From: Orychophragmus violaceus
Lineage: Eukaryota > Streptophyta > Magnoliopsida > Brassicales > Brassicaceae
DNA length: 64,000 nt
Reading direction: 5' to 3'
NCBI GenBank assembly: GCA_030180135.1
Contig: CM058239.1
Span: forward strand, 77,259,823 to 77,323,822
Shown piece after piece: positions 55,601 through 64,000 of this stretch; the stretch's first letter is position 1, and each line of letters starts with the position of its first letter. The notes beneath the pieces were generated by a model. It was not told the DNA's origin, did no database searches, and saw nothing but the letters and a program-made list of their open reading frames with translations. The translations under genes were made by a program, and so were the position numbers.

Positions 55601-57710
55601 ATGTAGTTAACAGAACGAATCTACGAGACACAATGTTGACAAAGTGGATGGAAACAAATGAACGAGATGCATTTGCACGGACATTCTTGTTCATTCAGTT
55701 TCCAAGATATTATGTTTGGGACAACAAAAACAAGGAGTGGTCAAGGCGTCAGAGAGGAACAAGCATCGGCTGGTTTGTTAACGTCACTCCAGCATCAGGT
55801 GATAAATACTACCTACGGATGATGTTGAATCATGTTAGAGATCGTAAAAACTTCGATGAAATCAGAACAGTTGGAGATGTACTGTACAAAACTCACAAAG
55901 AGAGTTGTTATGCCATGGGTCTATTAGATGGAGATAAAGTGACATGAAATAATGAATGAATCGTCGCAATGGGCTTTGCCATGTCAGCTAGGGGAGCTAT
56001 TTTTGATATTTTTAGTATATTGTGAAGTAAGTGACCCTCTAAAATTATGGAACAATTGTTGGAGGAGTCTTGGCGATGATGTTTTGCATATGCAACGCAA
56101 AAAACTGGATTTTCCAAACCTACCGCTAGATGATGAGCAAATAAAGCAGTATGTTTTAATTGAACTCCAAAAGCTACTCAACGAAAGTGATAATTCACTG
56201 ACAGAATATCCTAATATGCCGGTGCCTGATAAGAATGTCCTCGACAATGTCAGAAAATTGATGATATTGGAAGAGAAGAATTACAACACTGAGAAAGAAA
56301 AAGCGACACTAATGGAGTTGTTTTCAAAACTGAACTCAGACCAACTATCCATTTATAAAGCAGTCATGGATTCAATCGAAAATGGCAAATGAAAAATTTT
56401 CTTCCTTTATGGACCAGGTGGCACTGGAAAGACTTCGTCTATACAACACTGATTTCAAAGCTCCGTTCTCAAAAATGAATAGTACTCCCCGTTGCAACAT
56501 CAGGAACAACAGCAACACTTCTACCAGGCGGTAGAACTGCTCATTCGAGATTCAAAATCCCTATTGGTTTGCATGGCGATTCAATGTGTGACATCAAGGC
56601 AAACACATTGCTTGCTGAATTGATTTAAGAAGCGTCTCTAATTATATTGGACGAAACTCCAATGACACATCAGAACACTTTTGAAGGTATTGATCAAACA
56701 TTCAAAGATATAACGAGTTATATTGACCCTGTTGCTGCAGACAAACCGTTTGGAGGAAAAACGATTCTCTTAGGGGGGATTTTCGTCAAGTATTGCCAGT
56801 CATCCCACAAGGAACAAGACAAGTTACCGTTCCGGCGTCGCTCAACAGGTCTTCTGTATGGGAAAATTGCTATATAAGAATTTTGTCAAAAAAACATGAG
56901 AGTACACCAAGATGAAAAAGAATTTGCTAAATGGATATTGCAAGTTGGCAATGGAGAAGCGAAAACAAAGTCCTCAAGTTAAGAATATGGTTCAGAGTAT
57001 GAAAGCATACACATCAAAGAATCATTACTACTGCCCGGTCGTGAAGATCAATTGGTAGAAATCCAAAAAGCAACTTTCCCTGGTCTGCAAACTTCATATA
57101 AAGATCGAGAGTATCTAAAGGTCTGAGCGATCCTCACCCCAAGGAATGAAACAATGACGAGATCAATGATTTCTTTCTATCAAGAATCAGAGGAGATTTC
57201 AAAGAATATCTTAGTGTTGACACTATTGGAAACGATGATCAAGATGTAGAGGGAGTCAATCTTCTATACCCAACCGAGTATCTGAACGACCTCAAGTGTT
57301 CAGGATTACCAAATCATAAGCTTTGTTTAAACAGCACGCACCTATTTTACTTTTTAGAAACATAAACCAAAAACAAGGTTTGTGCAACGGAACAAGGCTG
57401 ATCATTACTCGGTTGGAAGACAAAGTACTCGAAGCAGAGAATTTAGTTGGCAAAAATGCAGGGAAGAGAATCCTTATACCAGTGATCATCATGACAACTG
57501 CATATACAAACTGCTCATACAAGATGAAAAGAAGACAATTCTCCATCAGGATTTGTTATGCTATGACAATAAATAAAAGCCACAGGTAAAGCTTACAATA
57601 TGTTGGGATTTATCTTCCAAAGCCAGTTTTCAATCATAGACAACTGTATGTTGCTTAATCTCGTGTCACCTCAAAAAAGGATTGCATATTTGGAGTAAAG
57701 AAACAAAAAA
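52632..57710 (+). pseudogene. Helitron Rep/Pif1-type helicase gene, decayed
   Basis: Starts MNASMSVSQEKTMLNRI (52632). After introns comes FSICCGKGVSFPAMREP-like sequence (53575-53640, frameshifted), then the helitron-like N domain (FGQMYIVDTKNEVQNRI, 53841; WLAAEFRKTRDKYE; YMALQYPMLFRYGESGFH). The Rep nuclease has FITITANPGWEDI (54635), the HUH motif RGLPHVHILIW (about 54916-54948) and the paired-Tyr motif KYLFKYI (about 55328-55350). A Pif1-family helicase follows: Walker A GPGGTGKT (about 56412-56435), DETPM (56650), and a C-terminal YAMTINKS...VGIYLPKPVFNHRQLYVA (57556-57655). Many stops and frameshifts, for example TGA before the Walker A exon. Confidence 0.9.
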
Positions 57711-58047
57711 AAAAAACAACGCCAACAATTAAAAATATCATCTACAAGGATATTTTCAACAATCTACAACTACGAGATACATGTATTTGTCATTTACCGC
57801 ATCATTTATAATACAAGCGACTATATTCCAATACTAACCGTACCAAAAAAACAACTAGGAGAAAAAAAATCAGAAGGGCAACCAGAAATGACGAAAATTG
57901 AAAAAAAAAAACAAAAGGAAAAAAACAGCGGATATACAATTTGATCTAGATGTCTATTTGGATGAAATTTTTTTTATATGTATCTATATAATAACATTCG
58001 TAAACAATATCGATTTAATTATTCTTGGAATGAAAAAAAGAAGAAAA
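57711..58047. other. A-rich spacer before second Helitron
   Basis: No gene. No hairpin plus CTRR end was found for the upstream Helitron; a CTAG at 57946-57949 lacks a hairpin. Confidence 0.5.
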
Positions 58048-59236
58048 TCTATACTATTAAAACAGATGACTTTTTTTTTAAATTACCCTTGCTTTCACGT
58101 GGGATATTACTTTTTGTGCCACTGCTTTTATTTGTTATTTTTGGAGTTCATTAAGGGTATTTTGGTATTAAAAATTTTAGTCACACATTAATTTTTGGCA
58201 GCCTATGCTTTAAAAACGGGATTATGCTCTTTAATGACATTTCCAAATTGCATGAATCAATTAAACCGAATTTTAAGTTCTATATTGACATTTCATAGTT
58301 GTTCATGCGCACATAACCGAACCGAAATGGTATGTTCCTGTTAAATTGAACCACAATTTATTAGCAACTTTCTCAGGAATTACTTAATCAGAATCAAAAG
58401 TTCAATCATAACCTAAATTGCATAGAGGGTATAGTGCGTAGACAGATTCCTCCTCATCTACACCAAAGTGATCAACCATTCACAATATTCATAGGCGGGA
58501 TTCAATTTTCCGTCTCCAATTCCTTGAGCAAGCTGTCAATTTAGGACTCATACAAATAAGATGAAATTATATGTTCACAGTAGATATTTTGTGAAAGCAG
58601 ACCTCACCTATAATAAAAAAGATTATAGTTAAACCAATTGAAATCCATGAAATCAATTTAAAACCGGTATAACACTGGTTTAATATTGTAGATTTCTTAT
58701 ATGAATATTGTAAATGTGCGAACAACATGATCTTTATTATTTAAAATCGGCTAAATCTAATAACAATACTGGTTACCATAAAATCTTAACAATACATAAA
58801 TTTTGGTATATTCCTATTCTTAATTGTATCGAATAAGTCAACATATTTTAAAATCTAAGATACATAATTTAGTATATTCAGAAAATCTGTATCTTTCGAA
58901 ATCTTTTTAGAATAAATTTAAACAAACCTATATTTTAGGTGACAGTATATTTTATACGATTTTGTTTATAATAAATCGTAATGTACACGCATATTTTTAG
59001 ACCTTATTCCTCATTAACAACATATATTTTCTTAATATACCATATCAAAACCTCTAAAAATATATTATCCTATTATATACATAACCACTTCCTCAAGAAA
59101 TATCTCCATTTTAAGATTGTGCAGCCGGATATTCTCTAATAAAAACCTTAGCGCTAAATATGAAAATACTCTATATATAACTCACGACCTGCAAAATATT
59201 CCTCATCACAAAAAAAAAAAACAAGAAAAAAAAACA

Positions 59237-59383
59237 ATGTCGACGAATAATAAGATCACTTACCTTGACGAAGTCAAACCTTTCAAAGCAGGATGGAGAA
59301 TTCACGTCAAAGTTCTCCATTTTTGGAAGCAATATACTACCTAATCCGGTGAAACATTTGAGGTTATTTTAGCAGATGAAAAG
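59237..59383 (+). pseudogene. RPA-like first exon inside Helitron
   Basis: ATG in an A-rich leader, then MSTNNKITYLDEVKPFKAGW, RIHVKVLHFWKQYTT, a TAA, SGETFEVILADEK and a GTAAAC donor. This is the first OB-fold exon of the RPA-like family, which is missing from the gene at 49676. A single stop interrupts it. No downstream exons were recognised. Confidence 0.8.
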
Positions 59384-61557
59384 GTAAACTAATTATTTGT
59401 ATATATTTTATGATCGAAATCAATGTATGCGACTCGAATATAATAATTAATAAGACAATCAGTGATAACATTGTGCTCAATCGAATTCAACTTTTCTTGA
59501 GAAATAGAAAATAAATTGGTTTAGTAAGACTCAAATTCCATTACCTGCGGTTATTTTGATCATGGTTAAATGATTAACCTCCAGATGATTATCCATATCC
59601 AGAATTTGAAAAGCTGTAACATATTGCAACCATTGGTGTTATTAACTAACATAAGTACAGCTAAAACTAGCCAAAAGAAAAAGAATAACTTACTTAAATA
59701 ATCTGTTTTTGATTTCTTCTTCTTACTAAATACTCCACCAGTTTGTATTGTATATTGAAACTGATCACTGTAATTTAAGAAAGAAATTGCTTAACTGGTT
59801 GCAATCGTCTGCATCAAAACCCAAAATGATATGAATTATGTCTATATTATATATGTTCATGTCATATCGTGAAACATGTATCCTTTTAGACTTAGGCTAT
59901 TTAAAGGTATAAAACGTAGACTTATAGTATGAAAACAAGGTGACTTTCAGCTCTGATTAAATAAAAGGTATCTTATTATTTCTTACAAAATTTTTCCAGA
60001 TATTGTTATTGAACCGGAACACTACAAGAAGACTATCAGCATAATGTAAAATTAGCAGACAAGCTCTAATCTATTCTCAATCATGGAATCATTTCTTAAA
60101 GCATTTTAGTTAAAGAGTTAAGAAGTTCAATCACAAAACTAAATAATATCGAATATAACTCGCAAGTAAAAGAAAATTAATTTGCACTTTGCAGTCGAAA
60201 TCAAATTGTAAATATTGTTCTTTGAACAAACGATTAACATTGAAATTTCTTTTCTTCTCAATATCAACAAGTCTGACCAATCACACAAAGGATTACTAAG
60301 AATGGGAAAACAGATCATAAACAATTATTCTTTCATAGTTCATCACAGTTCCTATGAAATCATATATCGTTGAAAGCATACCAGAGAAACATTGTGAGAT
60401 TTATAAACATATCACCTCATCTCGCAGGGAAAGTGTTTTGAACTTGATTGAATTTTGCTTGATTATACAAATCTACCTGCAAAAATATATTTGCAGATAT
60501 AAGTATAGAATCAACCCACTAAAGAAATACGCATTTAAGACTAAAAAAAAATCAGAATATAAAGTAATAATAAAATTTTCAATGTCTTATGGTAGATCGA
60601 AGGTCCGAAGATCTGGAACAGAAGAGTTCAAAAATATATTCCTAGGTCATGTTAAAATTGAAATAGCTAAGCAAAACTATTTTTTGATCTATTTGATTTA
60701 CATGCAGTTGAGAATCTGAGAGATTATATGATGTTCGACGATAAGGACAAAGTCCGATTTTGATTATTTGGATTTGACCAAATCGAATGAAATCAGTGAA
60801 AAAAATAAGAAAAAACATGTTGTTTACCTGAGATTTGTCAGAAATATGTTGTAATCAGACAAAATATTGTGTTAGAAGATGATATCGAAAGGGAAATGAT
60901 GGGCAAAGTAGAAAGCTTTTTTTTTTAAGTCGCAAAAATGGAAAGAACAACGAAGGGAACAATCCCTAGAATACTTTCTGTTCTTTAAAAAAAAGGTATA
61001 TTGTTCTTAATGGGTCAATATGACTTTTTGATTTAAGATACTATTGGGCCTGTAACAAAAATAATGTTGGGCTGGAATAAATTATGTTTGAAAAATATGG
61101 ATTCAATGGGCCATAACTAATTAATAAAACATTAAAAGAAAAAAATGCAAATAAAAATTACATCCTAAACAATATACTAAAAATTACATACTAAATAAAT
61201 ACAAAAATACATGTAAATATATTAGATATTATAAAATTTGTTGTGGGAATACACAAAAACTATTTTACAAAATTTGTCTAAATAAAATTTATTATTAAAT
61301 AAAAATGAACATATTGAATTTGAATATTAAATAAATAATAATATAAACTATAACAACTAAAATTTGAATAACCTTTTTTGCATCCTACCCTTAATGATCA
61401 AAATATACAATTAAATCAATCACCAAATGCTAAAATTCTAATATTTTGAAGCATTTTGCACATAATAGTCAGAATTTGAAATTATTTATAACTAATATAG
61501 CCAAAACTTTATTATAAAAAATCATCAAATAAAAAAATTATTTAAAAGAAAACATAA
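59384..61557. other. AT-rich Helitron interior
   Basis: No convincing gene. The longest frame (60354-60719) has no family motif and a Lys/Ile/Tyr-rich composition expected from AT-rich DNA. Confidence 0.6.
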
Positions 61558-61589
61558 ACCCGTACTACGAAACGCGGATTATAATCTAG

Positions 61590-61829
61590 TACATATTTAA
61601 AAAACAATATTTACGATAAATCGGATGCGTAGGGCGTGTACTTAGTACCAAACTCAAAAATTGTTCGACACTAAAAAAAGAAGAAGTGCTTTAGCACATT
61701 ATCCTAAAATGTATCTTTTTCTTAGTTCCCCATTTGTCGCCAAGCACCAACCTCACCACCTGACTTGTCTGCATTCTCGATCATTGGAATCTCAGAAACT
61801 ATTCGTCACTCTCGATCTCTTCGTCTTCT
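61590..61829. other. Short intergenic sequence
   Basis: Between the Helitron end and the Copia-type element. A C/T-rich stretch (61735-61825) resembles a gene leader, but no gene was recognised. Confidence 0.4.
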
Positions 61830-62002
61830 TGTTGGAACACATTTTTGGAAATACTAAAGCTTTGGGCTTTATAAAATGTGTGTGTGTGAATGAGAAATTG
61901 AATGGGCTTTGGGCTCATGAAATGCCATAATTTGTTGGCACATTTTAATGAGGAAGGAAGTTAAAATGTCCCACATTGGTTAGATGGGAAAACTTCCACT
62001 AG

Positions 62003-62010
62003 TATAAATA
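62003..62010 (+). promoter_or_regulatory. TATA box of Copia-type LTR
   Basis: TATAAATA followed by AGGACACTCTC, in the arrangement typical of plant Copia LTR promoters. Confidence 0.65.
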
Positions 62011-62083
62011 AGGACACTCTCATGTAATTGTCCAAATGGCTTGGATACACTATGGAGTGTGAGAGAGAGAGGATGCAAAGACC

Positions 62084-62217
62084 ACACGCGCGCGCGCGCC
62101 GCCGCCGCCGCCGTGCCGTGCCGGGCCGGGCTTGGGCTTGGGCTTGGGTCTTGGGTCTTGGGTCTTGGGTCTTGGGTCTTGGGTCTTGGTAATAGGCCCC
62201 GAAGGGGCCTCCGCGCG
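62084..62217. repeat. GC-rich simple repeats: (CG)n, (CCG)n and TTGGGTC array
   Basis: (CG)7-like run (62085-62099), a CCG/GTGCC tract, then TTGGGC and TTGGGTC 6-7-bp units (62128-62188, about nine copies), then a GCCCC...GGGGC palindrome near 62194-62210. An extreme composition change within AT-rich surroundings, in the transcribed part of the element. Confidence 0.85.
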
Positions 62218-62544
62218 CGTATTATTTTTTGGAGAAATTTTTGTTGAACCAAAATTAATTGGTTAATCGGTTTGGTGGTTTAATTAAACAATTTGGTTTA
62301 ACTTAACGGTTTGGTATATGGTCAAACCGAAAGCATTAATTATGCTCTCGACAAACTTTGTCCCACCACTACACCGAAAGCTCCACTCCCTCCGTGATTT
62401 GCGCACGCCAACGGATCCTCTCTTTATCATCTCCTCCTCCATTAAAACCAGAGCTTCACCTCTGCGTTTTCGAACTAACAGACGCTCACGCACACACAAA
62501 AAACATAAACGATACTCTGTTCCTTCATCTCCTCTGTTTTAACG

Positions 62545-63456
62545 TAAGTCTCGAGAGTATACGTTTAACTTTCGTTCGTTGGAAACGTTTCTTCGAGTGT
62601 TGCGAAAACGTTTCGATATCGGTTTTATCCTGGGATTCGATTATCACACAGAAACCGTCACACTACGGGTGATAATTCGAGTTAAGGAAAGAGACGTCAT
62701 CGTCTCGACTCCGTTCGTCTTTCCTTAACGTATACACAAACCGCAATTCATTCACCGTTCGTATACAACCCGTAAACTCGGGTCCTACAGTCTTAACTCG
62801 AATTACAAGTCCGTTCTCTGTTTCATAACATTGCCCGGACTTGGTGAATTGCGTTTTGTGTTCTCGGTTAAAGGAACGAATCTGCGAAACGTTCAGCGTT
62901 TACACGGATTTAAAACTTGAACTCGCGAATCGTATACGTACGGTTACATGAGTTAGTGGTTCGCGGTTAGCTTATAAGCTTTTCACGCGATTGTATATCG
63001 TTTAAACCAAACGATTTTGAGTCAAAGATTTGCGGTTCCGCTTCACCGCGTTTCAACCGCTAATCGTGTTAAAGATTCAAAAACGTTTTCCGGATTTGTG
63101 AAACGAATCATATAGCGTTTACACGAATCGCTTACAAACGATACAGAATCAGTCTCTAATTGCGAATCGCTCTAAACGCGTTTCGACGAAACGTTTTGCA
63201 AATCGCTAAAAATAGCGACTGGGCAAAACAGTTATAAACCGCATCTTAAAAAACGTTTATAACTCATACTTAGCGACCGCCTCACAGCGTTTTATATTCT
63301 CGCTAAGCAAGTCGGTTTAAACAAAAGAAAAATCGCTATTGCGTTTGCGATTGTGTTTGCGGTTTCAAAACACGAAATAGCGTTTCGTTGTTTATCATTA
63401 TTAAATCGTTTATTTGTAAACGTAAAAAACTGATACATCTTGTTTATTTGTGTCAG
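62545..63456 (+). other. Probable 5'-leader intron, CpG-rich
   Basis: Donor AAC/GTAAGTC at 62545 and acceptor TTTATTTGTGTCAG ending at 63456, four bases before the gag ATG. The ~910-bp intervening sequence is dense in CGTTT, AAACG, GCGAT and TCGC words and has no coding frame. Confidence 0.55.
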
Positions 63457-63460
63457 GAAA

Positions 63461-64000
63461 ATGACAAACGAAACTGAAAATCTGGTTGGTTCGGGTTCGA
63501 CACCAAACTCTCCTCCGGATGTAAGCGCCGAAGAAACAGCACGCAGGGCCTTGTTTCAAGCTGATTCCGAGAGAATGGAAAGAGAGAAAGCTGAAAAGGC
63601 AAAGGCTGAAAAAGAGAAAGCTGAGAAGAACGTGGTGTATCACGCTCCTCCTCCTCCACCAGCGTTTGCTTCTCTTCAAGCATCGTGCCAAGGCTTATTG
63701 CCTGACAAGTTCAACGGCAAAAGCTGGAAGATGTGGTCGAACCAGATGAAGTTCTATCTCCATGCGATGCATCTCTCGCGGTATCTCGAGGAGGATCAAC
63801 CCGAAATTGGAGAAGGAGCCGGCGATGTGTACACTGTCGGAACTCTGGATGCATGGAATCAAGGAGATTACATGACGAAAGGATGGATTCTTGGCCGTCT
63901 CGTTGAGCCGCTTTATGCGATCTACTGCGAGCAAAAGACCGCCAAATCCCTGTGGGCCGCCTTGGTGAAAAAGTACAAGGTCGATGATGCTGGATGCCAG
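63461..64000 (+). CDS. Copia-type gag N-terminus (partial, open at window end)
   Basis: ATG at 63461 opens a 180-codon frame with no stop before the window ends. The protein begins MTNETENLVGSGSTPNSPP, then a charged coiled-coil (ERMEREKAEKAKAEKEKAEK), a Pro run, and LLPDKFNGKSWKMWSNQMKF, the start of the gag-polypeptide (UBN2/Copia) domain. DAWNQGDYMTKGWILGRLVE and AKSLWAALVKKY follow, typical Copia gag motifs. Gag would form the RNA-packaging particle. It is the only long undamaged gene in the window, suggesting a young element. A domesticated gag gene is possible but less likely given the LTR-like start at 61830. Confidence 0.88.
   Translation, partial: MTNETENLVGSGSTPNSPPDVSAEETARRALFQADSERMEREKAEKAKAEKEKAEKNVVYHAPPPPPAFASLQASCQGLLPDKFNGKSWKMWSNQMKFYLHAMHLSRYLEEDQPEIGEGAGDVYTVGTLDAWNQGDYMTKGWILGRLVEPLYAIYCEQKTAKSLWAALVKKYKVDDAGCQ

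Larger units (their letters stand above)
58048..61589 (+). mobile_element. Helitron with both ends (3.54 kb)
   Basis: The 5' end TCTATACTATTAAAACAGA at 58048 follows an A. The 3' end has a GC-rich imperfect hairpin (CCCGTACTACGAAACGCGG, 61558-61576) and CTAG at 61586-61589 before T, so the insertion is between A and T. The ends match the consensus style of Arabidopsis-type Helitrons. No Rep/helicase is present, so it is non-autonomous. It carries an RPA-like first exon. Confidence 0.85.
61830..64000 (+). mobile_element. Copia-type retrotransposon, 5' part, continues past the window
   Basis: TGTTGGAACAC at 61830 is a typical Copia LTR start (a second candidate, TGTTGGCA, is at 61933). A TATA box (62003-62010), a GC-rich repeat tract, a long leader with probable intron, and a gag frame from 63461 follow. 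I could not find a standard primer site, so the LTR/leader boundary is unresolved. Confidence 0.65.

Noticed and set aside
57898..58191. 97-codon frame (Lys/Ile-rich) crossing 58048
   Set aside because: It spans the proposed Helitron 5' boundary, has no motif, and has a composition typical of AT-rich DNA.
60020..60038. CACTACAAGAAGACTATCAG resembling a CACTA terminus
   Set aside because: No subterminal TAGTCG repeats follow, it lies inside a complete Helitron, and similarity ends after about 13 bases; likely chance.
61661..61930. 89-codon frame before the Copia-type element
   Set aside because: Overlaps the likely LTR start, no recognisable motif and no exon borders; not supported as a gene.
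62128..62188. TTGGGTC repeats as interstitial telomere
   Set aside because: The plant telomere unit is TTTAGGG; this unit differs in order and sits in a Copia-type leader.

Overview
The window is plant nuclear DNA, most likely pericentromeric or other repeat-rich heterochromatin of a Brassicaceae species. I infer the family from the transposon families present (Ulp1/GRF-carrying MULE, Helitrons starting TCTATACTATTAA, RPA-like OB-fold genes, Athila-like retroelements) and from a plant RPL15 relic; the species cannot be named. Almost everything is transposable-element sequence, mostly decayed and partly nested. No intact host gene is visible.

Layout. 1-8647: a Ty3/gypsy element with a tRNA-Met-type primer site (5' LTR 3124-4028, 3' LTR 7234-8174, perfect CAAAT target duplication) that has lost reverse transcriptase and RNase H. 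A partial tandem copy of the same locus (1-2281) precedes it. 8760-10834: a degenerate CACTA end with TAGTCG subterminal repeats, then a broken RPA-like OB-fold gene. 12041-25446: a large Mutator-like element (MULE) carrying relics of a zf-GRF gene, a DUF1985/Ulp1 protease gene and a MURA transposase. It is studded with about 50 copies of a short imperfect palindrome. A 1.34-kb hAT-like element (17981-19317) sits inside the Ulp1 coding sequence and holds a ~29-unit minisatellite whose unit contains an E2F-type TTGGCGGGAAA site.

25447-31115: a chromovirus-like LTR and leader joined to a second, diverged gypsy element arranged integrase-LTR-gag. 31116-40612: an Athila-like, gag-only tandem array (LTR-gag-LTR-gag-truncated LTR) inserted into that gypsy element. 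40613-41124: a Helitron 3' end. 41204-43044: a solo LTR. 43436-44640: an intron-containing RPL15 pseudogene with a telo-box upstream. 45443-48308: a CACTA element with a Transposase_24-type gene. 48836-49587: an F-box-like pseudogene. 49676-57710: RPA-like and Rep/Pif1-helicase genes of a decayed autonomous-type Helitron. 58048-61589: a complete-ended Helitron carrying an RPA first exon. 61830-64000: the 5' part of a Copia-type retrotransposon whose gag frame is open and runs off the window.

The functional logic is that of mobile elements: retroelement gag/pol relics with their LTR, PBS and PPT signals; Helitron Rep/helicase plus RPA; MULE transposase plus Ulp1 and GRF cargo. Most reading frames carry stops or frameshifts. 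The open Copia gag at the right edge looks youngest. All calls rest on reading the sequence and on family knowledge; no database search was run. Apparent ORFs that begin at non-ATG codons or lie antisense to the genes described here were treated as shadows.
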